A stretch of DNA of 55,745 nt from Actinomadura kijaniata NBRC 14229 (GCF_001552175.1 NZ_BCQR01000066.1:1-55745); one strand, 5' to 3'. Counted from the first letter of the stretch, positions 9,897 through 21,493 are shown. The notes: a model not told the origin generated them from the letters alone. Numbers and translations: made by a program.

Positions 9897-10859
9897 TCAG
9901 TCAGCGAATATCTGTACGAAGGCTTGGGCCAGCAGGGCGGGATCATGACGCGGCGAGCCGTCCGGGGCGGCCACGTCGGCCAGCACCAGCCGGCCGCCCA
10001 GCATCTGCGCCGCCTTGTCGAGCGCGACCGGGTCGTCCACCACGCCGCGGTCGGCGACGACCACGTCGACGCGCAGGTCGGGGGCGTGAGCCTGGAGCAC
10101 CTCCAGATGGGTCTGCGGGGAGAAGTCGTCGGTCTCCCCCGGCTGCGGCACCAGGTTCAGCGCCACGATCCGCCGGGCCTTCGTGGCGGTCAGCGCGCGG
10201 GCGAGCGCGGGGACCTTCAGGTGCGGCAGCACGCTGGTGAACCACGACCCGGGCCCGAACACCACCCAGTCGGCGTCCTCGACGGCGGCCAGGGCCTCGG
10301 GGCAGGCGGGAGGGTCGGCGGGCACCAGCGAGATCCCCAGCACGCTGCCGGGCGTCTTGGCGCACGCCACCTGCCCCTTCACCTGGGTGACCGCGTCGGG
10401 CCGGGACGGGTCGGCGCCGCGCACCTGCGCGACGATGTCCAGCGGCACCGCCGCCATCGGCAGCACCCGGCCGTGCGCGCCCAGCAGCCGCCCGACCCAG
10501 TCGAGCCCGGCCACGGTGGAGCCGGGGGCCTGCCCGTCCAGCAGCTCCCACAGCGCAACGATCAGCAGGTTGCCGACGGCGTGGTCGTGCAGCTCGCCCT
10601 GGCTGCGGAAGCGGTGCTGGACCACGTCGCGCCAGGTCTGGCCCCACTCGTCGTCGCCGCACAGGGCGGCCAGCGCCATCCGCAGGTCGCCAGGCGGCAG
10701 CACGCCCAGCTCGCGGCGGAGCCGGCCGCTGGAGCCGCCGTCGTCGGCGACGGTGACCACGGCGGTCAGCCGGTCGGTGACGTGGCGCAGCGCCGACAGC
10801 GAGGCGTACAGGCCGTGGCCCCCGCCGAGCGCGACGACCTTCGGTCCGGGGGGGTTCAC
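9897..10859 (-). CDS. yvcK: YvcK/CofD-like protein (gluconeogenesis factor family)
   Basis: A 320-residue protein with the Rossmann-like GGGHGLYASLSALR start, VTVADDGGSSGRLRRELG and FGPGSWFTSVLPHL. Family members bind UDP-sugars and affect carbon flux and cell-wall synthesis. GTG 10859 is chosen because it begins just before the conserved KVVALGGGHGL; the frame is open further back, into the end of rapZ, without conserved sequence. GAGGAG lies about 12 bases upstream. Confidence 0.92.
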   Translation of the reverse strand: MNPPGPKVVALGGGHGLYASLSALRHVTDRLTAVVTVADDGGSSGRLRRELGVLPPGDLRMALAALCGDDEWGQTWRDVVQHRFRSQGELHDHAVGNLLIVALWELLDGQAPGSTVAGLDWVGRLLGAHGRVLPMAAVPLDIVAQVRGADPSRPDAVTQVKGQVACAKTPGSVLGISLVPADPPACPEALAAVEDADWVVFGPGSWFTSVLPHLKVPALARALTATKARRIVALNLVPQPGETDDFSPQTHLEVLQAHAPDLRVDVVVADRGVVDDPVALDKAAQMLGGRLVLADVAAPDGSPRHDPALLAQAFVQIFAD

Positions 10860-10932
10860 CGGGGTACCGCTCTCCTCGTAGGTGTGTCCGGGTCGTGGGT
10901 GGGCCCGGGACGGGCGTGTCCGGGCGACGCGC

Positions 10933-11811
10933 TCACTCGCGGCCGAGGTCGCGGTGGGCGACCTGGACCTCGATGCCCTCGTCCCGCAGGCGGGCGCCGA
11001 ACTGCTCCGCCATGGCCACACTACGGTGTTTGCCGCCGGTACATCCCACGGCGAGCGTCACGTAGTGCTTGCCCTCGCGCTCGTAGCCGTCGGCGAGCAG
11101 ACGCAGCACCTCGGTGTAGGCGTCCAGGAACTCCTTGGCGCCGCGCTGGCCCAGCACGTAGTCGCGCACGTCGGTGTCGCGGCCGGTCTTGGGCCGCAGC
11201 TCGGGCACCCAGTGCGGGTTGGGCAGGAACCGGCAGTCCACGACCAGGTCGGCGTCCACCGGCAGGCCGTACTTGTAGCCGAACGACACCACGGTGGCGC
11301 GCAGGCTGGACTCGCCGGTGTCGTGGCCGAAGAACCCGATGATCTTGGCGCGGAGCTCGTGCACGTTGAGCCCGCTGGTGTCGAGCACCAGGTCGGCCTC
11401 GGCGCGGACCTCGCGGACCAGCTCGCGTTCCCGGGCGATGCCGTCGACCAGGCGGCCGTCGCCCTGCAGCGGGTGCGGGCGGCGCACGCTCTCGAAGCGG
11501 CGCACCAGGTCGGCGTCGCCGGCCTCCAGGAACACCACGCGCGGGTGGACGCCGCGGGCCTCCAGCTCGCCGATGGAGGTGTGCAGGTCCTCGGTGAACG
11601 CGCGGCTGCGCACGTCCACCACGACCGCGATGCGCGGCACCGCGTCCTTGACCCGGCCGCCCAGGTCGGCCATGGTCGCCAGCAGGCCCGGCGGGAGGTT
11701 GTCGACCACGAACCAGTCGAGGTCCTCCAGGGCCTTGGCGGCCGTGCTGCGGCCCGCCCCGGACATGCCGGTGACGATCACGATGTCCGGGATCTTCGTC
11801 TCGGTGGTCAC
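10933..11811 (-). CDS. rapZ: RNase adapter RapZ / YvcJ-type nucleotide-binding protein
   Basis: A 292-residue P-loop protein: IVTGMSGAGRSTAAKALED is the Walker A region, followed by WFVVDNLPPGLL, and the C-terminal half has the conserved FGYKYGLP, VDCRFLPNPHW and GCTGGKHRSV segments. In enterobacteria RapZ controls glucosamine-6-P synthase RNA; in actinobacteria the role is less clear. The GTG start overlaps the uvrC stop (GTGA), showing translational coupling. Confidence 0.95.
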   Translation of the reverse strand: MTTETKIPDIVIVTGMSGAGRSTAAKALEDLDWFVVDNLPPGLLATMADLGGRVKDAVPRIAVVVDVRSRAFTEDLHTSIGELEARGVHPRVVFLEAGDADLVRRFESVRRPHPLQGDGRLVDGIARERELVREVRAEADLVLDTSGLNVHELRAKIIGFFGHDTGESSLRATVVSFGYKYGLPVDADLVVDCRFLPNPHWVPELRPKTGRDTDVRDYVLGQRGAKEFLDAYTEVLRLLADGYEREGKHYVTLAVGCTGGKHRSVAMAEQFGARLRDEGIEVQVAHRDLGRE

Positions 11812-13796
11812 TGCTTCTTCTCTCCCCCGTGCGGCGTGCTGTCCCCGGAGCGGGTCGCCCCGGGCCCGGTCTCCCCGTGCAGGGCCCTGACGATCTCCTC
11901 GGCGCTACGCGGGCCGATGCCCGGCACCTCGGCGATCTGTTGCGCTGTCGCCTCTTTCAAGCGCTTGACCGACCCGAAATGTTTCAGCAGGGCGGTGCGG
12001 CGCGCGGGCCCCAGCCCCGGGATCTCGTCGAGCTCACTGACGATCATGGCCTTGGAGCGGCGCTGCCGGTGGAAGGCGATGGCGAACCGGTGCGCCTCGT
12101 CGCGGACCCGCTGCACCAGGTACATGCCCTCGGAGTTGCGCGGCAGGATCACCGGGTCGTCGTCGCCGGGCAGCCACAGCTCCTCCAGCCGCTTGGCGAT
12201 GCCGCACACGGCGATGTCGTCGATGCCGAGCTCGTCCAGGGCCCGCTGGGCGGCGGCGACCTGCGGCGGGCCGCCGTCCACGATCACCAGGTTCGGCGGG
12301 TAGGCGAACTTGCGGGGCTTGCCGGTCTCGGGGTCGAGGGGCTGGTGCCCGCCGGGCGCGCCGTCCTCCTCCGCGTCGCCGAGGGCCAGCTCGCCGAGCT
12401 TCTCGCTCTCGGCCAGGTACCGCCGGAACCGCCGGGTGATCACCTCGTGGATGGAGCGGACGTCGTCCTGCCCCTCCACCGCCTTGATCGAGAAGCGGCG
12501 GTACTCGCTCTTGCGGACCAGCCCGTCCTCGAACACGACCATCGACGCCACCACGTTGGTGCCCTGGAGGTTCGACACGTCGTAGCACTCGATGCGCAGC
12601 GGGGCCTCGTCCAGCTCCAGCGCCTCCTGGATCTCGCGCAGGGCCTGGCTGCGGGTGGTCAGGTCGCCGGCGCGGCGGGTCTTGTGCTGCCGCAGCGTCT
12701 CCCGGGCGTTGCGCTCGACGGTCTCCAGCAGGGCCTTCTTGTCGCCGCGCTGCGGGACGCGCAGGCGCACGGGGCCGCCGCGCTGCTCGGTGAGCAGGTC
12801 CGTCATCGCCTCCACGTCCGGTGGCAGGGCCGGGACCAGCACCTCGCGGGGGACCGCGTCGCTCTCGCCGTAGATCTGGAGCAGGAACTGCTCGACCAGG
12901 TCGGCGGTGTCGACGTTCTCGACCTTGTCCACGACCCAGCCGCGCTGGCCCCGGATGCGCCCGCCGCGCACGTAGAACACCTGGACGGCGGCCTCCAGCT
13001 CGTCCTCCGCGAACGCGATCATGTCGCAGTCGGTGTTGTCGCCGAGCACGACGGCCTGCTTCTCCAGGGCGGACTGGAGGGCGCGGACGTCGTCGCGCAG
13101 GCGCGCGGCCCGCTCGTACTCCTGGGCGGCGGCGGCCTCGCGCATGTCGGCTTCGAGGCGCTTGATGAACCGGCCGGTGGTGCCGGCCATGAAGTCGCAG
13201 AAGTCCTCGGCCAGCAGCCGGTGCTCGTCGGGCGTGACCCGGCCCACGCACGGCGCCGAGCACTTGTCGATGTAGCCCAGCAGGCAGGGCCGGTCCAGCT
13301 GGCGCTGGTGCCGGAACACCCCGGCGCTGCAGGTGCGGACCGGGAACACGCGCAGCAGCAGGTCCACCGTCTCCCTGATCGCCCAGGCGTGGGAGTAGGG
13401 GCCGAAGTAGCGGACACCCTTCCGCTTGGCGCCGCGCATGACCTGCACCCTCGGGAACTCCTCGTTCAGGGTGACGGCCAGGTAGGGGTAGGACTTGTCG
13501 TCGCGGTACTTGACGTTGAACCGGGGGTCGAACTCCTTGATCCAGGAGTACTCCAGCTGGAGCGCCTCGACCTCGGTGCCGACGACGGTCCAGTCGACGC
13601 GGGCGGCCGTCCGCACCATCGTCTGGGTGCGCGGGTGCAGCCCGGCGAAGTCGGCGAAGTAGGAGTTCAGCCGGGAGCGCAGGTTCTTGGCCTTGCCCAC
13701 GTAGACGACCCGGCCGTGCTCGTCGCGGAAGCGGTACACGCCCGGGGACTCGGGGATGGATCCCGGTGCGGGTCGATAGGTCGCCGGATCTGCCAC
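11808..13796 (-). CDS. uvrC: Excinuclease ABC subunit C
   Basis: A 662-residue nucleotide-excision-repair nuclease making both incisions with UvrAB. The GIY-YIG domain is at the N-terminus (SPGVYRF, VVYVGKAKNLRSRL), a UvrB-interacting UVR segment follows near residue 205, then the RNase-H-like domain (IECYDVSNLQGTNVVASMVV, VIVDGGPPQV) and tandem HhH at the C-terminus (IPGLGPARRTALLKHFGS). GTG 13796 is chosen because MADPATYRP matches actinobacterial UvrC starts; an upstream in-frame extension to 13868 lacks conservation. Confidence 0.96.
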   Translation of the reverse strand: MADPATYRPAPGSIPESPGVYRFRDEHGRVVYVGKAKNLRSRLNSYFADFAGLHPRTQTMVRTAARVDWTVVGTEVEALQLEYSWIKEFDPRFNVKYRDDKSYPYLAVTLNEEFPRVQVMRGAKRKGVRYFGPYSHAWAIRETVDLLLRVFPVRTCSAGVFRHQRQLDRPCLLGYIDKCSAPCVGRVTPDEHRLLAEDFCDFMAGTTGRFIKRLEADMREAAAAQEYERAARLRDDVRALQSALEKQAVVLGDNTDCDMIAFAEDELEAAVQVFYVRGGRIRGQRGWVVDKVENVDTADLVEQFLLQIYGESDAVPREVLVPALPPDVEAMTDLLTEQRGGPVRLRVPQRGDKKALLETVERNARETLRQHKTRRAGDLTTRSQALREIQEALELDEAPLRIECYDVSNLQGTNVVASMVVFEDGLVRKSEYRRFSIKAVEGQDDVRSIHEVITRRFRRYLAESEKLGELALGDAEEDGAPGGHQPLDPETGKPRKFAYPPNLVIVDGGPPQVAAAQRALDELGIDDIAVCGIAKRLEELWLPGDDDPVILPRNSEGMYLVQRVRDEAHRFAIAFHRQRRSKAMIVSELDEIPGLGPARRTALLKHFGSVKRLKEATAQQIAEVPGIGPRSAEEIVRALHGETGPGATRSGDSTPHGGEKKQ

Positions 13797-13943
13797 AACG
13801 GCAAGCGTAGTGGGCGCCGCCGACAACGCGGGATGGTCCCGCCGCGCCGCACGGGACGGAAGTGACATGAATCTCGTTCAGCGACAGATCATCAGGAAAC
13901 GGTCATCGGGATAGCACGTCATCCCGAGGAGGTCGTCACCATC

Positions 13944-15062
13944 GTGTCCGCGTTCTGGTCCTGGACCGTCTTCGCGGCCGTCGTCGCCGCGTCCGTGACC
14001 TTCGTGGAGGGGGCCAGACGCCTGCTGGCGGGCCCGCTGTCGGCGCGCTGGCCGCAGATCGGCGGGGTGGCCCGCCGCTGCACCGCGCCGGCGTTCACGT
14101 TCGCGGCCGTGGTCAGCGTGAGCGGGGCGCTGCCCTACCGGTTCCTCACCGACTCCTTCGACGGGCCGGTCCGGCACGTGCTGCGGATCGCCGCGATCGG
14201 GGCCACCACCTGGCTGGTGCTGCGGATCTCCTACGCCCTCACCGACCCGGCGCTGAACCGGCTGACCCGCGTGGAGGGCGAACGCAACCGGCGCGCCCGC
14301 CGGGCCCGCACCCAGATGCTGCTGCTGCGCCGGATCACCGCCGCCGTGATCGTGATCGTGGCGGTGGGCGCGGCGCTGTTCACCTTCCCGGCGGTGCGGG
14401 CGCTGGGCGCCGGGATGCTGGCCTCGGCCGGGGTCGCCGGGCTGGTCGTCGGCATCGCCGCCCGCCCGGCGCTGGGCAACCTGTTCGCCGGGCTGCAGAT
14501 CGCCTTCAGCGACGCGCTGCGGCTGGACGACGTGGTGGTCGTCGAGGGCCAGTGGGGCCGCATCGAGGAGCTGACGCTGTCGTACGTGGTGGTGCAGCTG
14601 TGGGACGAGCGGCGGCTGATCCTGCCCGTGTCGTACTTCACCGAGCGGCCGTTCGAGAACTGGACCCGGCACAGCAGCCGCGTGATCGGCGCGGTGGAGG
14701 TGTACGTGGACTGGTCGGTGCCGGTCGAGGAGCTGCGCGCCGAGCTGCACGCGTTCCTGCGGGACAACCCGCTGTGGGACCGGCGCGACTGGGTGCTCCA
14801 GGTGACCGAGGTGACGCCGAACGGCCTGGTGGGGCTGCGGGCGCTGATGAGCGCGGCGGACTCGGCCAGCGCGTGGGACCTGCGCTGCGACGTCCGCGAG
14901 CACCTGGTCGCCCACATCCGCGAGCACTACCCCCACGCGCTGCCCCGGTTCCGCGCCGAGATGTCCGGGTCGGAGGTGTCCGGATCGGAGGTGTCCGGGT
15001 CCGAGCGGTCCGCCCCGTTCCACCCGGCCCCGGACCCGGTCCCGAACGGCCGCCGGGGGTAG
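13944..15062 (+). CDS. Mechanosensitive ion channel, MscS family
   Basis: A 372-residue membrane protein with several N-terminal membrane helices, a pore-lining helix and beta domain (ALGAGMLASAGVAGLVVGIAA then NLFAGLQIAFSDALRLDDVV) and a cytoplasmic alpha/beta tail. The motif GQWGRIEELTLSYVVVQLWDERRLILP is typical of MscS. It should open under membrane tension and release osmolytes. The end carries a threefold SGSEV repeat from 15-bp DNA repeats. GTG start with GAGGAGG about 13 bases upstream. Transcribed divergently from uvrC. Confidence 0.92.
   Translation: MSAFWSWTVFAAVVAASVTFVEGARRLLAGPLSARWPQIGGVARRCTAPAFTFAAVVSVSGALPYRFLTDSFDGPVRHVLRIAAIGATTWLVLRISYALTDPALNRLTRVEGERNRRARRARTQMLLLRRITAAVIVIVAVGAALFTFPAVRALGAGMLASAGVAGLVVGIAARPALGNLFAGLQIAFSDALRLDDVVVVEGQWGRIEELTLSYVVVQLWDERRLILPVSYFTERPFENWTRHSSRVIGAVEVYVDWSVPVEELRAELHAFLRDNPLWDRRDWVLQVTEVTPNGLVGLRALMSAADSASAWDLRCDVREHLVAHIREHYPHALPRFRAEMSGSEVSGSEVSGSERSAPFHPAPDPVPNGRRG
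14964..15008 (+). repeat. Three 15-bp in-frame repeats in mscS 3' end
   Basis: Three near-identical units (tccgggtcggaggtg and variants) encode SGSEV twice and then SGSER. The repeats keep the frame and lie in the disordered C-terminus, so copy number could vary between strains without loss of channel function. Confidence 0.75.
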
Positions 15063-15089
15063 GCCCGGCGGGGAGGCCGGCGGCGCCGG

Positions 15090-15614
15090 TCAGCCCAGCC
15101 TGATCCGGTCGCCCTCGACGGAGATCTGCTTCTCCTCCAGGGGCTTGTCGGCGGGCCCCTGTGCCACCGAACCGTCAGTGATCTTGAACTTGCTGCCGTG
15201 GCACGGGCAGTTGATCGTGCCGCCGGACACGTCCCCGACCGGGCAGCCCCGGTGGGTGCAGGTGGCGCTGAACGCCTTGAACTGCCCCTGGGCGGGCTGG
15301 GTCACCACGATCTTCTTGTCCTTGAAGACCTTGCCGCCGCCGACCGGGATGGCGGACGCGGCGCCCAGCCCCTCGCCGCCGCCGCTGCCGTCACCGGCCC
15401 CGGAACCGGTCTGGTCGCCGGCCTTGCCGCTGGTCTGGCCCCCGTTCTGGCCGCCCTGGCCGACGTCGTCCCCGGACCCGCCGCACGCCGCCGCCAGGGT
15501 CGCGGCGCCGACGATCCCGGCGCCGAGCAGGACCCCGCGCCGGGTCGCGTCCCGCGCCGCCCCCTCCCCCCGGGGTGTCGCGCCGTCCGGTTCCACTGCG
15601 GGATCCTGAGCCAT
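15090..15614 (-). CDS. Rieske [2Fe-2S] lipoprotein, Tat-type export
   Basis: A 174-residue protein. ATRRGVLLGAGIVG is a twin-arginine signal and LAAAC a lipobox, so it should be folded with its cluster, exported by Tat and lipid-anchored. A G/S/Q-rich linker (about 45-85) precedes the Rieske domain, whose cluster ligands are CTHRGCPV and CPCHGSKF. GGAGG precedes the ATG. It has a close paralogue immediately upstream; partners are unknown. Confidence 0.92.
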   Translation of the reverse strand: MAQDPAVEPDGATPRGEGAARDATRRGVLLGAGIVGAATLAAACGGSGDDVGQGGQNGGQTSGKAGDQTGSGAGDGSGGGEGLGAASAIPVGGGKVFKDKKIVVTQPAQGQFKAFSATCTHRGCPVGDVSGGTINCPCHGSKFKITDGSVAQGPADKPLEEKQISVEGDRIRLG

Positions 15615-15723
15615 GGGTCGTCCTCCACGTGTCGCGTTCCGTTCTCAACGGTTGACACGTACGCCGAACCCGAAAGGTTCAAACTTGAAGGTTCGATTCC
15701 GGGGGGTATCGGAGCCGTGACGG

Positions 15724-16146
15724 TCAGACGACGACGATGCCGTCGCCCCTGACCTGCACGGGGTACTCCAGCAGGCCGCTGCTGGCGGGGCCCTGCGCCA
15801 CCGAGCCGTCGGTGACCTTGAAGTGGCTGCCGTGGCAGGGGCACTCGATGACGCCGTTGTTCACGCGGTTGCACAGGCAGCCCGAGTGGGTGCAGGTGGC
15901 GCTGAACGCCTTGAACTGCCCCTGGGCGGGCTGGGTCACCACCAGTTTGGTGTCGGCGTACACCTTGCCGCCGCCGACCGGGATGTCGGCGGTCTTGGCG
16001 ATCTCCTTGCCCCTCAGGTCGGCGGCGGGCCGGGCCTTGCGCGGCTGGGACGCGCAGCCCGCCGTCACCGCGGCCGCCCCCAGCGCCCCGGCCCCGCACA
16101 GCACGGCGCGGCGGCCGATCCCCCCGGTGGTCACATCGTCGTTCAT
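15724..16146 (-). CDS. Rieske [2Fe-2S] lipoprotein, second copy
   Basis: A 140-residue paralogue of the preceding gene. GRRAVLCGAGALG is a Tat-like signal and VTAGC a lipobox; cluster ligands are CTHSGCLC and CPCHGSHF. The block VVTQPAQGQFKAFSATCTH is identical in both proteins, implying recent duplication or gene conversion, while this copy lacks the long linker. The first ligand loop has an extra Cys (CLC). The 109-bp gap between the copies has a tRNA-like GGTTCGATTCC that I rejected as a gene. Confidence 0.92.
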   Translation of the reverse strand: MNDDVTTGGIGRRAVLCGAGALGAAAVTAGCASQPRKARPAADLRGKEIAKTADIPVGGGKVYADTKLVVTQPAQGQFKAFSATCTHSGCLCNRVNNGVIECPCHGSHFKVTDGSVAQGPASSGLLEYPVQVRGDGIVVV

Positions 16147-16197
16147 GGTCCTTCATGATCCTGTATGCCCCCGCGGACCCCGAACCGGGGCGGCCGT

Positions 16198-16718
16198 TCA
16201 GGACGCGGCCTCGGCGGGAGCGGGCGCCTCGACCCGGAGCGCCCGGAGAACCCGCTGGTGGAAGCGGTCCATCGCCATGTCCACGCTGCGGACGAAGCCG
16301 GACTCCTCCGTTCCCCGCTTCGCGCCCCTGGGGTCGGCAGGGTCAGCCGGAACGTGACGATCTCCGCCCCCGCCTCCGGGACCGGCGGCCCGGGCTCGGA
16401 CACCAGGTCGGCCAGCAGCTCGCACGGCCCCGTCCGCTCCCCAGGGCCCAGCGCCTCGACGCGCGGCTCGGGAGGGGCGTCGGTGAGCTGCCACTGCACG
16501 CGGGTGAGGGCGCGGGCCCGCGCGGCGGCGGGGACCTCGACGGTGGTCTCGATCTGCCCGGCGCGCAGGTCGGTCTCCACGAGAACGGGACCGGCGGCGC
16601 CGGGCAGACGGAATTCCGCGCTCATCCGCCCCTTCTCCGCGAGGGAGGCCACGGTCTGGAGCCGCCGGACCGCCGCGTCGCCGTCCCGGCGCCTGCGCAG
16701 CACCGGCGCGATCGTCAT
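16198..16718 (-). pseudogene. Unknown protein gene with a frameshift
   Basis: From ATG 16718 the frame reads MTIAPVLRRRRDGDAAVRRL and stays coding-like to about TFRLTLPTP. Near 16335 the coding signal moves to another frame, which reads EESGFVRSVDMAMDRFHQRV and ends AEAAS at 16198. Joined, they give about 173 residues with a helical C-terminus. I do not recognise the family. The start overlaps the previous stop as ATGA, so it was once translationally coupled to it. Decay or sequencing error cannot be separated here. Confidence 0.5.
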
Positions 16719-16935
16719 GCAGGTCCCCCGCTCAGCCGCAGGGTGCCCGCAGTGGCGGCGTTGCGGACCGGCCCCAAGGCGGGCCCCATGTCCTGGAAGC
16801 CCTGGCAGCTCGTTGAGCAGCCACGCATGGGCGGGATCGGCGACGCCGTGGTGGTGGCACAGCATGTGGGCCTCGTGCGCGACCTCGGCCCCGCTCCGTC
16901 CCGCTGACCTGCGCGGGTTTCAGGAATCCGACCAC
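16715..16935 (-). pseudogene. Unknown small gene with probable frameshifts
   Basis: Coding-like peptide is spread over three frames: VVGFLKPAQVSGTE from GTG 16935, then AEVAHEAHMLCHHHGVADP and AWLLNEL, then QGFQDMGPALGPVRN to a TGA at 16715. Two frame changes (about 16890 and 16812) are needed to give a 70-75 residue protein. The HEAHMLCHHHG segment is His-rich, but no family is recognised. It lies directly upstream of another broken gene on the same strand. Confidence 0.4.
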
Positions 16936-16960
16936 GCGCGAGCGGGGCGGCGAGGGCGAG

Positions 16961-17039
16961 GGGACTGGCCGGGTGCGGCGGTGCGGTGGCGGTGCCGCTC
17001 CCCTGATCGCCGCCGTGCCGCCGCGGCCCGGCCAGTCCC
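16961..17039. repeat. Large imperfect hairpin upstream of the decayed genes
   Basis: The perfect 13-bp arms GGGACTGGCCGGG (16961-16973) and CCCGGCCAGTCCC (17027-17039) enclose further pairing (GCGGCGG with CCGCCGC, GGCGG with CCGCC). It lies in the gap between uvrA and the broken genes and may be the uvrA terminator. The rest of 16936-17221 shows nothing else clear. Confidence 0.6.
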
Positions 17040-17221
17040 GTGCCCCCGCGTCCGCCGGCGGGCGCGCCCGGTCCCCTCCCTCGTCCCCGGTTCCGGCCGG
17101 TGCCCCTGGTGGGGGTGAACCGTTCGGACATCCCGGCGGCCCTCCCGCGGACGCGGAGCACGGCGATGCGCGTCATCGCCGTACTCCGGACACGGACGGG
17201 GGGCGCCGCCGGTTCAGCCGG

Positions 17222-20059
<2,838 letters not shown>

Positions 20060-20220
20060 GGCGTCTATCCGGTTCCTCTTCTGGGCGCGGTGGGAGACCG
20101 TCGGTCTCAGGCTAACGAGGGGGTGCGACAGACTCCCCCGGGTTCATAACGACGGCGGAGGCCGCCGCATTTCTGCGGGCGCCACACGCGCCTCACCAGA
20201 GGCGGCGGCTCACCCCGAAA

Positions 20221-20236
20221 CCGTACACGTGTTCGA
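20221..20236 (-). promoter_or_regulatory. Possible LexA (SOS) box upstream of uvrA
   Basis: The plus strand reads CCGTACACGTGTTCGA. Against the actinobacterial consensus TCGAAC-N4-GTTCGA one half is perfect (GTTCGA) and the other has two mismatches. It lies about 160 bp before the uvrA start and just after the 3' end of the upstream gene. DNA-repair context supports it; the two mismatches weaken it. Confidence 0.4.
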
Positions 20237-20269
20237 AGATCTGCCGCCACCGGAACGCGCGGCCACGGC

Positions 20270-20860
20270 TCAACCGCGCGCGGTGAACGCCTCCCGCGTC
20301 ATGACCCAGACCAGGCCACGCCCGGTTTCGCGGGGGGTCTTCACGGGCCGGTCCACGACCCGGTCGAGCCGGTAGCCGAGTTTCCGGGACACGCCCGCGC
20401 TGGCGGTGTTGGCCTCGTCACAGCGGATCTCGGTCCGTTCGACGCCGGGCAGCCCGAACGCCTCGGCGGTGAGCGCCCCGGCGGCGGCCGTCGCCAGCCC
20501 GCGCCGGGTGTGGTCGGTGCGGACCCAGTAGCCGATCTCCCGCGTCCCGGGCTCGCCCCGGTCCGCCAGCGCGGCGGCGCCGAGCATCGTCCCGTCGGGC
20601 CCGAACATGCCGTAGTCGCACTGGGAGCCCTGCTCCCACTCCCGGACGCTGTGCCGCAGGAACTCCACCTGGCCCGCGAGGGTGGGGGGTTCGGCCGCCC
20701 AGTCCATCCACGCGTGCAGGTGCGGGAACGACTCGGTCACGGCCTCGTGCACGGCCTCGGCGTCGGCCTCGGTCATCCGCCGCAGCACCACCGGCGGCGC
20801 CGTCCGCGGCAGAACGATCCGTTCGGGAGGGCGCGCGGTTTCGGGGTGGTCTGTTTCCAT
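20270..20860 (-). CDS. GNAT-family (RimJ/RimL-like) acetyltransferase
   Basis: A 196-residue acetyltransferase of the type that modifies ribosomal proteins or small amines. PVVLRRMTEADAEAVHEAV is the first strand/helix, EIGYWVRTDHTRRGLATAA holds the acetyl-CoA loop (RRGLAT), and EIRCDEANTASAGVSRKLGY is the RimJ-like signature. ATG start. It lies 210 bp upstream of uvrA on the same strand. Confidence 0.85.
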   Translation of the reverse strand: METDHPETARPPERIVLPRTAPPVVLRRMTEADAEAVHEAVTESFPHLHAWMDWAAEPPTLAGQVEFLRHSVREWEQGSQCDYGMFGPDGTMLGAAALADRGEPGTREIGYWVRTDHTRRGLATAAAGALTAEAFGLPGVERTEIRCDEANTASAGVSRKLGYRLDRVVDRPVKTPRETGRGLVWVMTREAFTARG

Positions 20861-20902
20861 ACGCGATCCTGACCGCTCCCGGCGGGGCCGGGCAAACGAA
20901 TA

Positions 20903-21469
20903 TCAGCGCGGCCGCAGCCCGTCGAAGACCAGCGCCAGGGTGCGGCGGCGCAGGTCGGCGTCCCACTCCCCCGCCAGGGCCCCCTGGCAGGCGGCCGACA
21001 GCAGGGCCATGACCTCGTCGGGACGGGCGTCCGGACGCACCGCACCGGCCCGTTGCGCCCGGTCCAGCAGGGCGGCGACGGCGTCGGCGAACCCGTCCAG
21101 GGAGGCTCCGGCGTCGATCGGCGTGCCCTGGCCGGCCAGCAGGGCGGCGACGGAACGGGTGGAGGCGGCGCGCTCGACCAGGCGGTCGAAGAGGACGAAG
21201 AGGGCGGTCGCCGGGTCGCCGTCCGCCAGCAGCGCCCCGGCCTCCCCGGCCAGCCGCTCGCGCAGCCGCTTCATGATCGCGACAAGGAGGTCGCGCTTGG
21301 TCGGGAAGTGCCGGAAGACCGTGCCGACGGCGACCCCGGCGCGGGCGGCGACGTCCTCGGTGGAGACGGCGGCCCCGCGTTCGGCGAACGCCTCCTCGGC
21401 GGCGGCCAGGATGCGGGCGCGGTTGCGCAGCGCGTCGGCGCGCGGTGGCCGGGTCCGGTCGCCGGGCAT
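20903..21469 (-). CDS. TetR-family transcriptional regulator
   Basis: A 188-residue regulator. The HTH is in AEEAFAERGAAVSTEDVAARAGVAVGTVFRHFPTKRDLL (residues about 25-62), with TVFRHFPTK as the recognition helix. The rest is a helical ligand domain. ATG 21469 is chosen because it directly precedes the domain; the frame is open further back without homology. Transcribed divergently from a SnoaL-like gene across a palindromic operator, so it probably represses both. Confidence 0.9.
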   Translation of the reverse strand: MPGDRTRPPRADALRNRARILAAAEEAFAERGAAVSTEDVAARAGVAVGTVFRHFPTKRDLLVAIMKRLRERLAGEAGALLADGDPATALFVLFDRLVERAASTRSVAALLAGQGTPIDAGASLDGFADAVAALLDRAQRAGAVRPDARPDEVMALLSAACQGALAGEWDADLRRRTLALVFDGLRPR

Positions 21470-21493
21470 GCGGGCTCCCTCCGGAGGGGAAGA

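Noticed and set aside
10860..11021. Upstream extension of yvcK into rapZ
   Set aside because: Extension overlaps the rapZ coding region and is Arg/Ser/Pro-rich shadow sequence.
13797..13868. Upstream extension of uvrC
   Set aside because: The added residues are not conserved and MADPATYRP at 13796 matches known UvrC starts.
15690..15715. tRNA T-arm-like GGTTCGATTCC between the Rieske genes
   Set aside because: The flanking bases do not form the T stem (GAAGG does not pair with CCGGG), and no D or anticodon arm fits upstream.
16198..16935. Prophage or contractile-injection remnant
   Set aside because: No recognisable tail, portal or integrase sequence; the His-rich segment alone is not enough.
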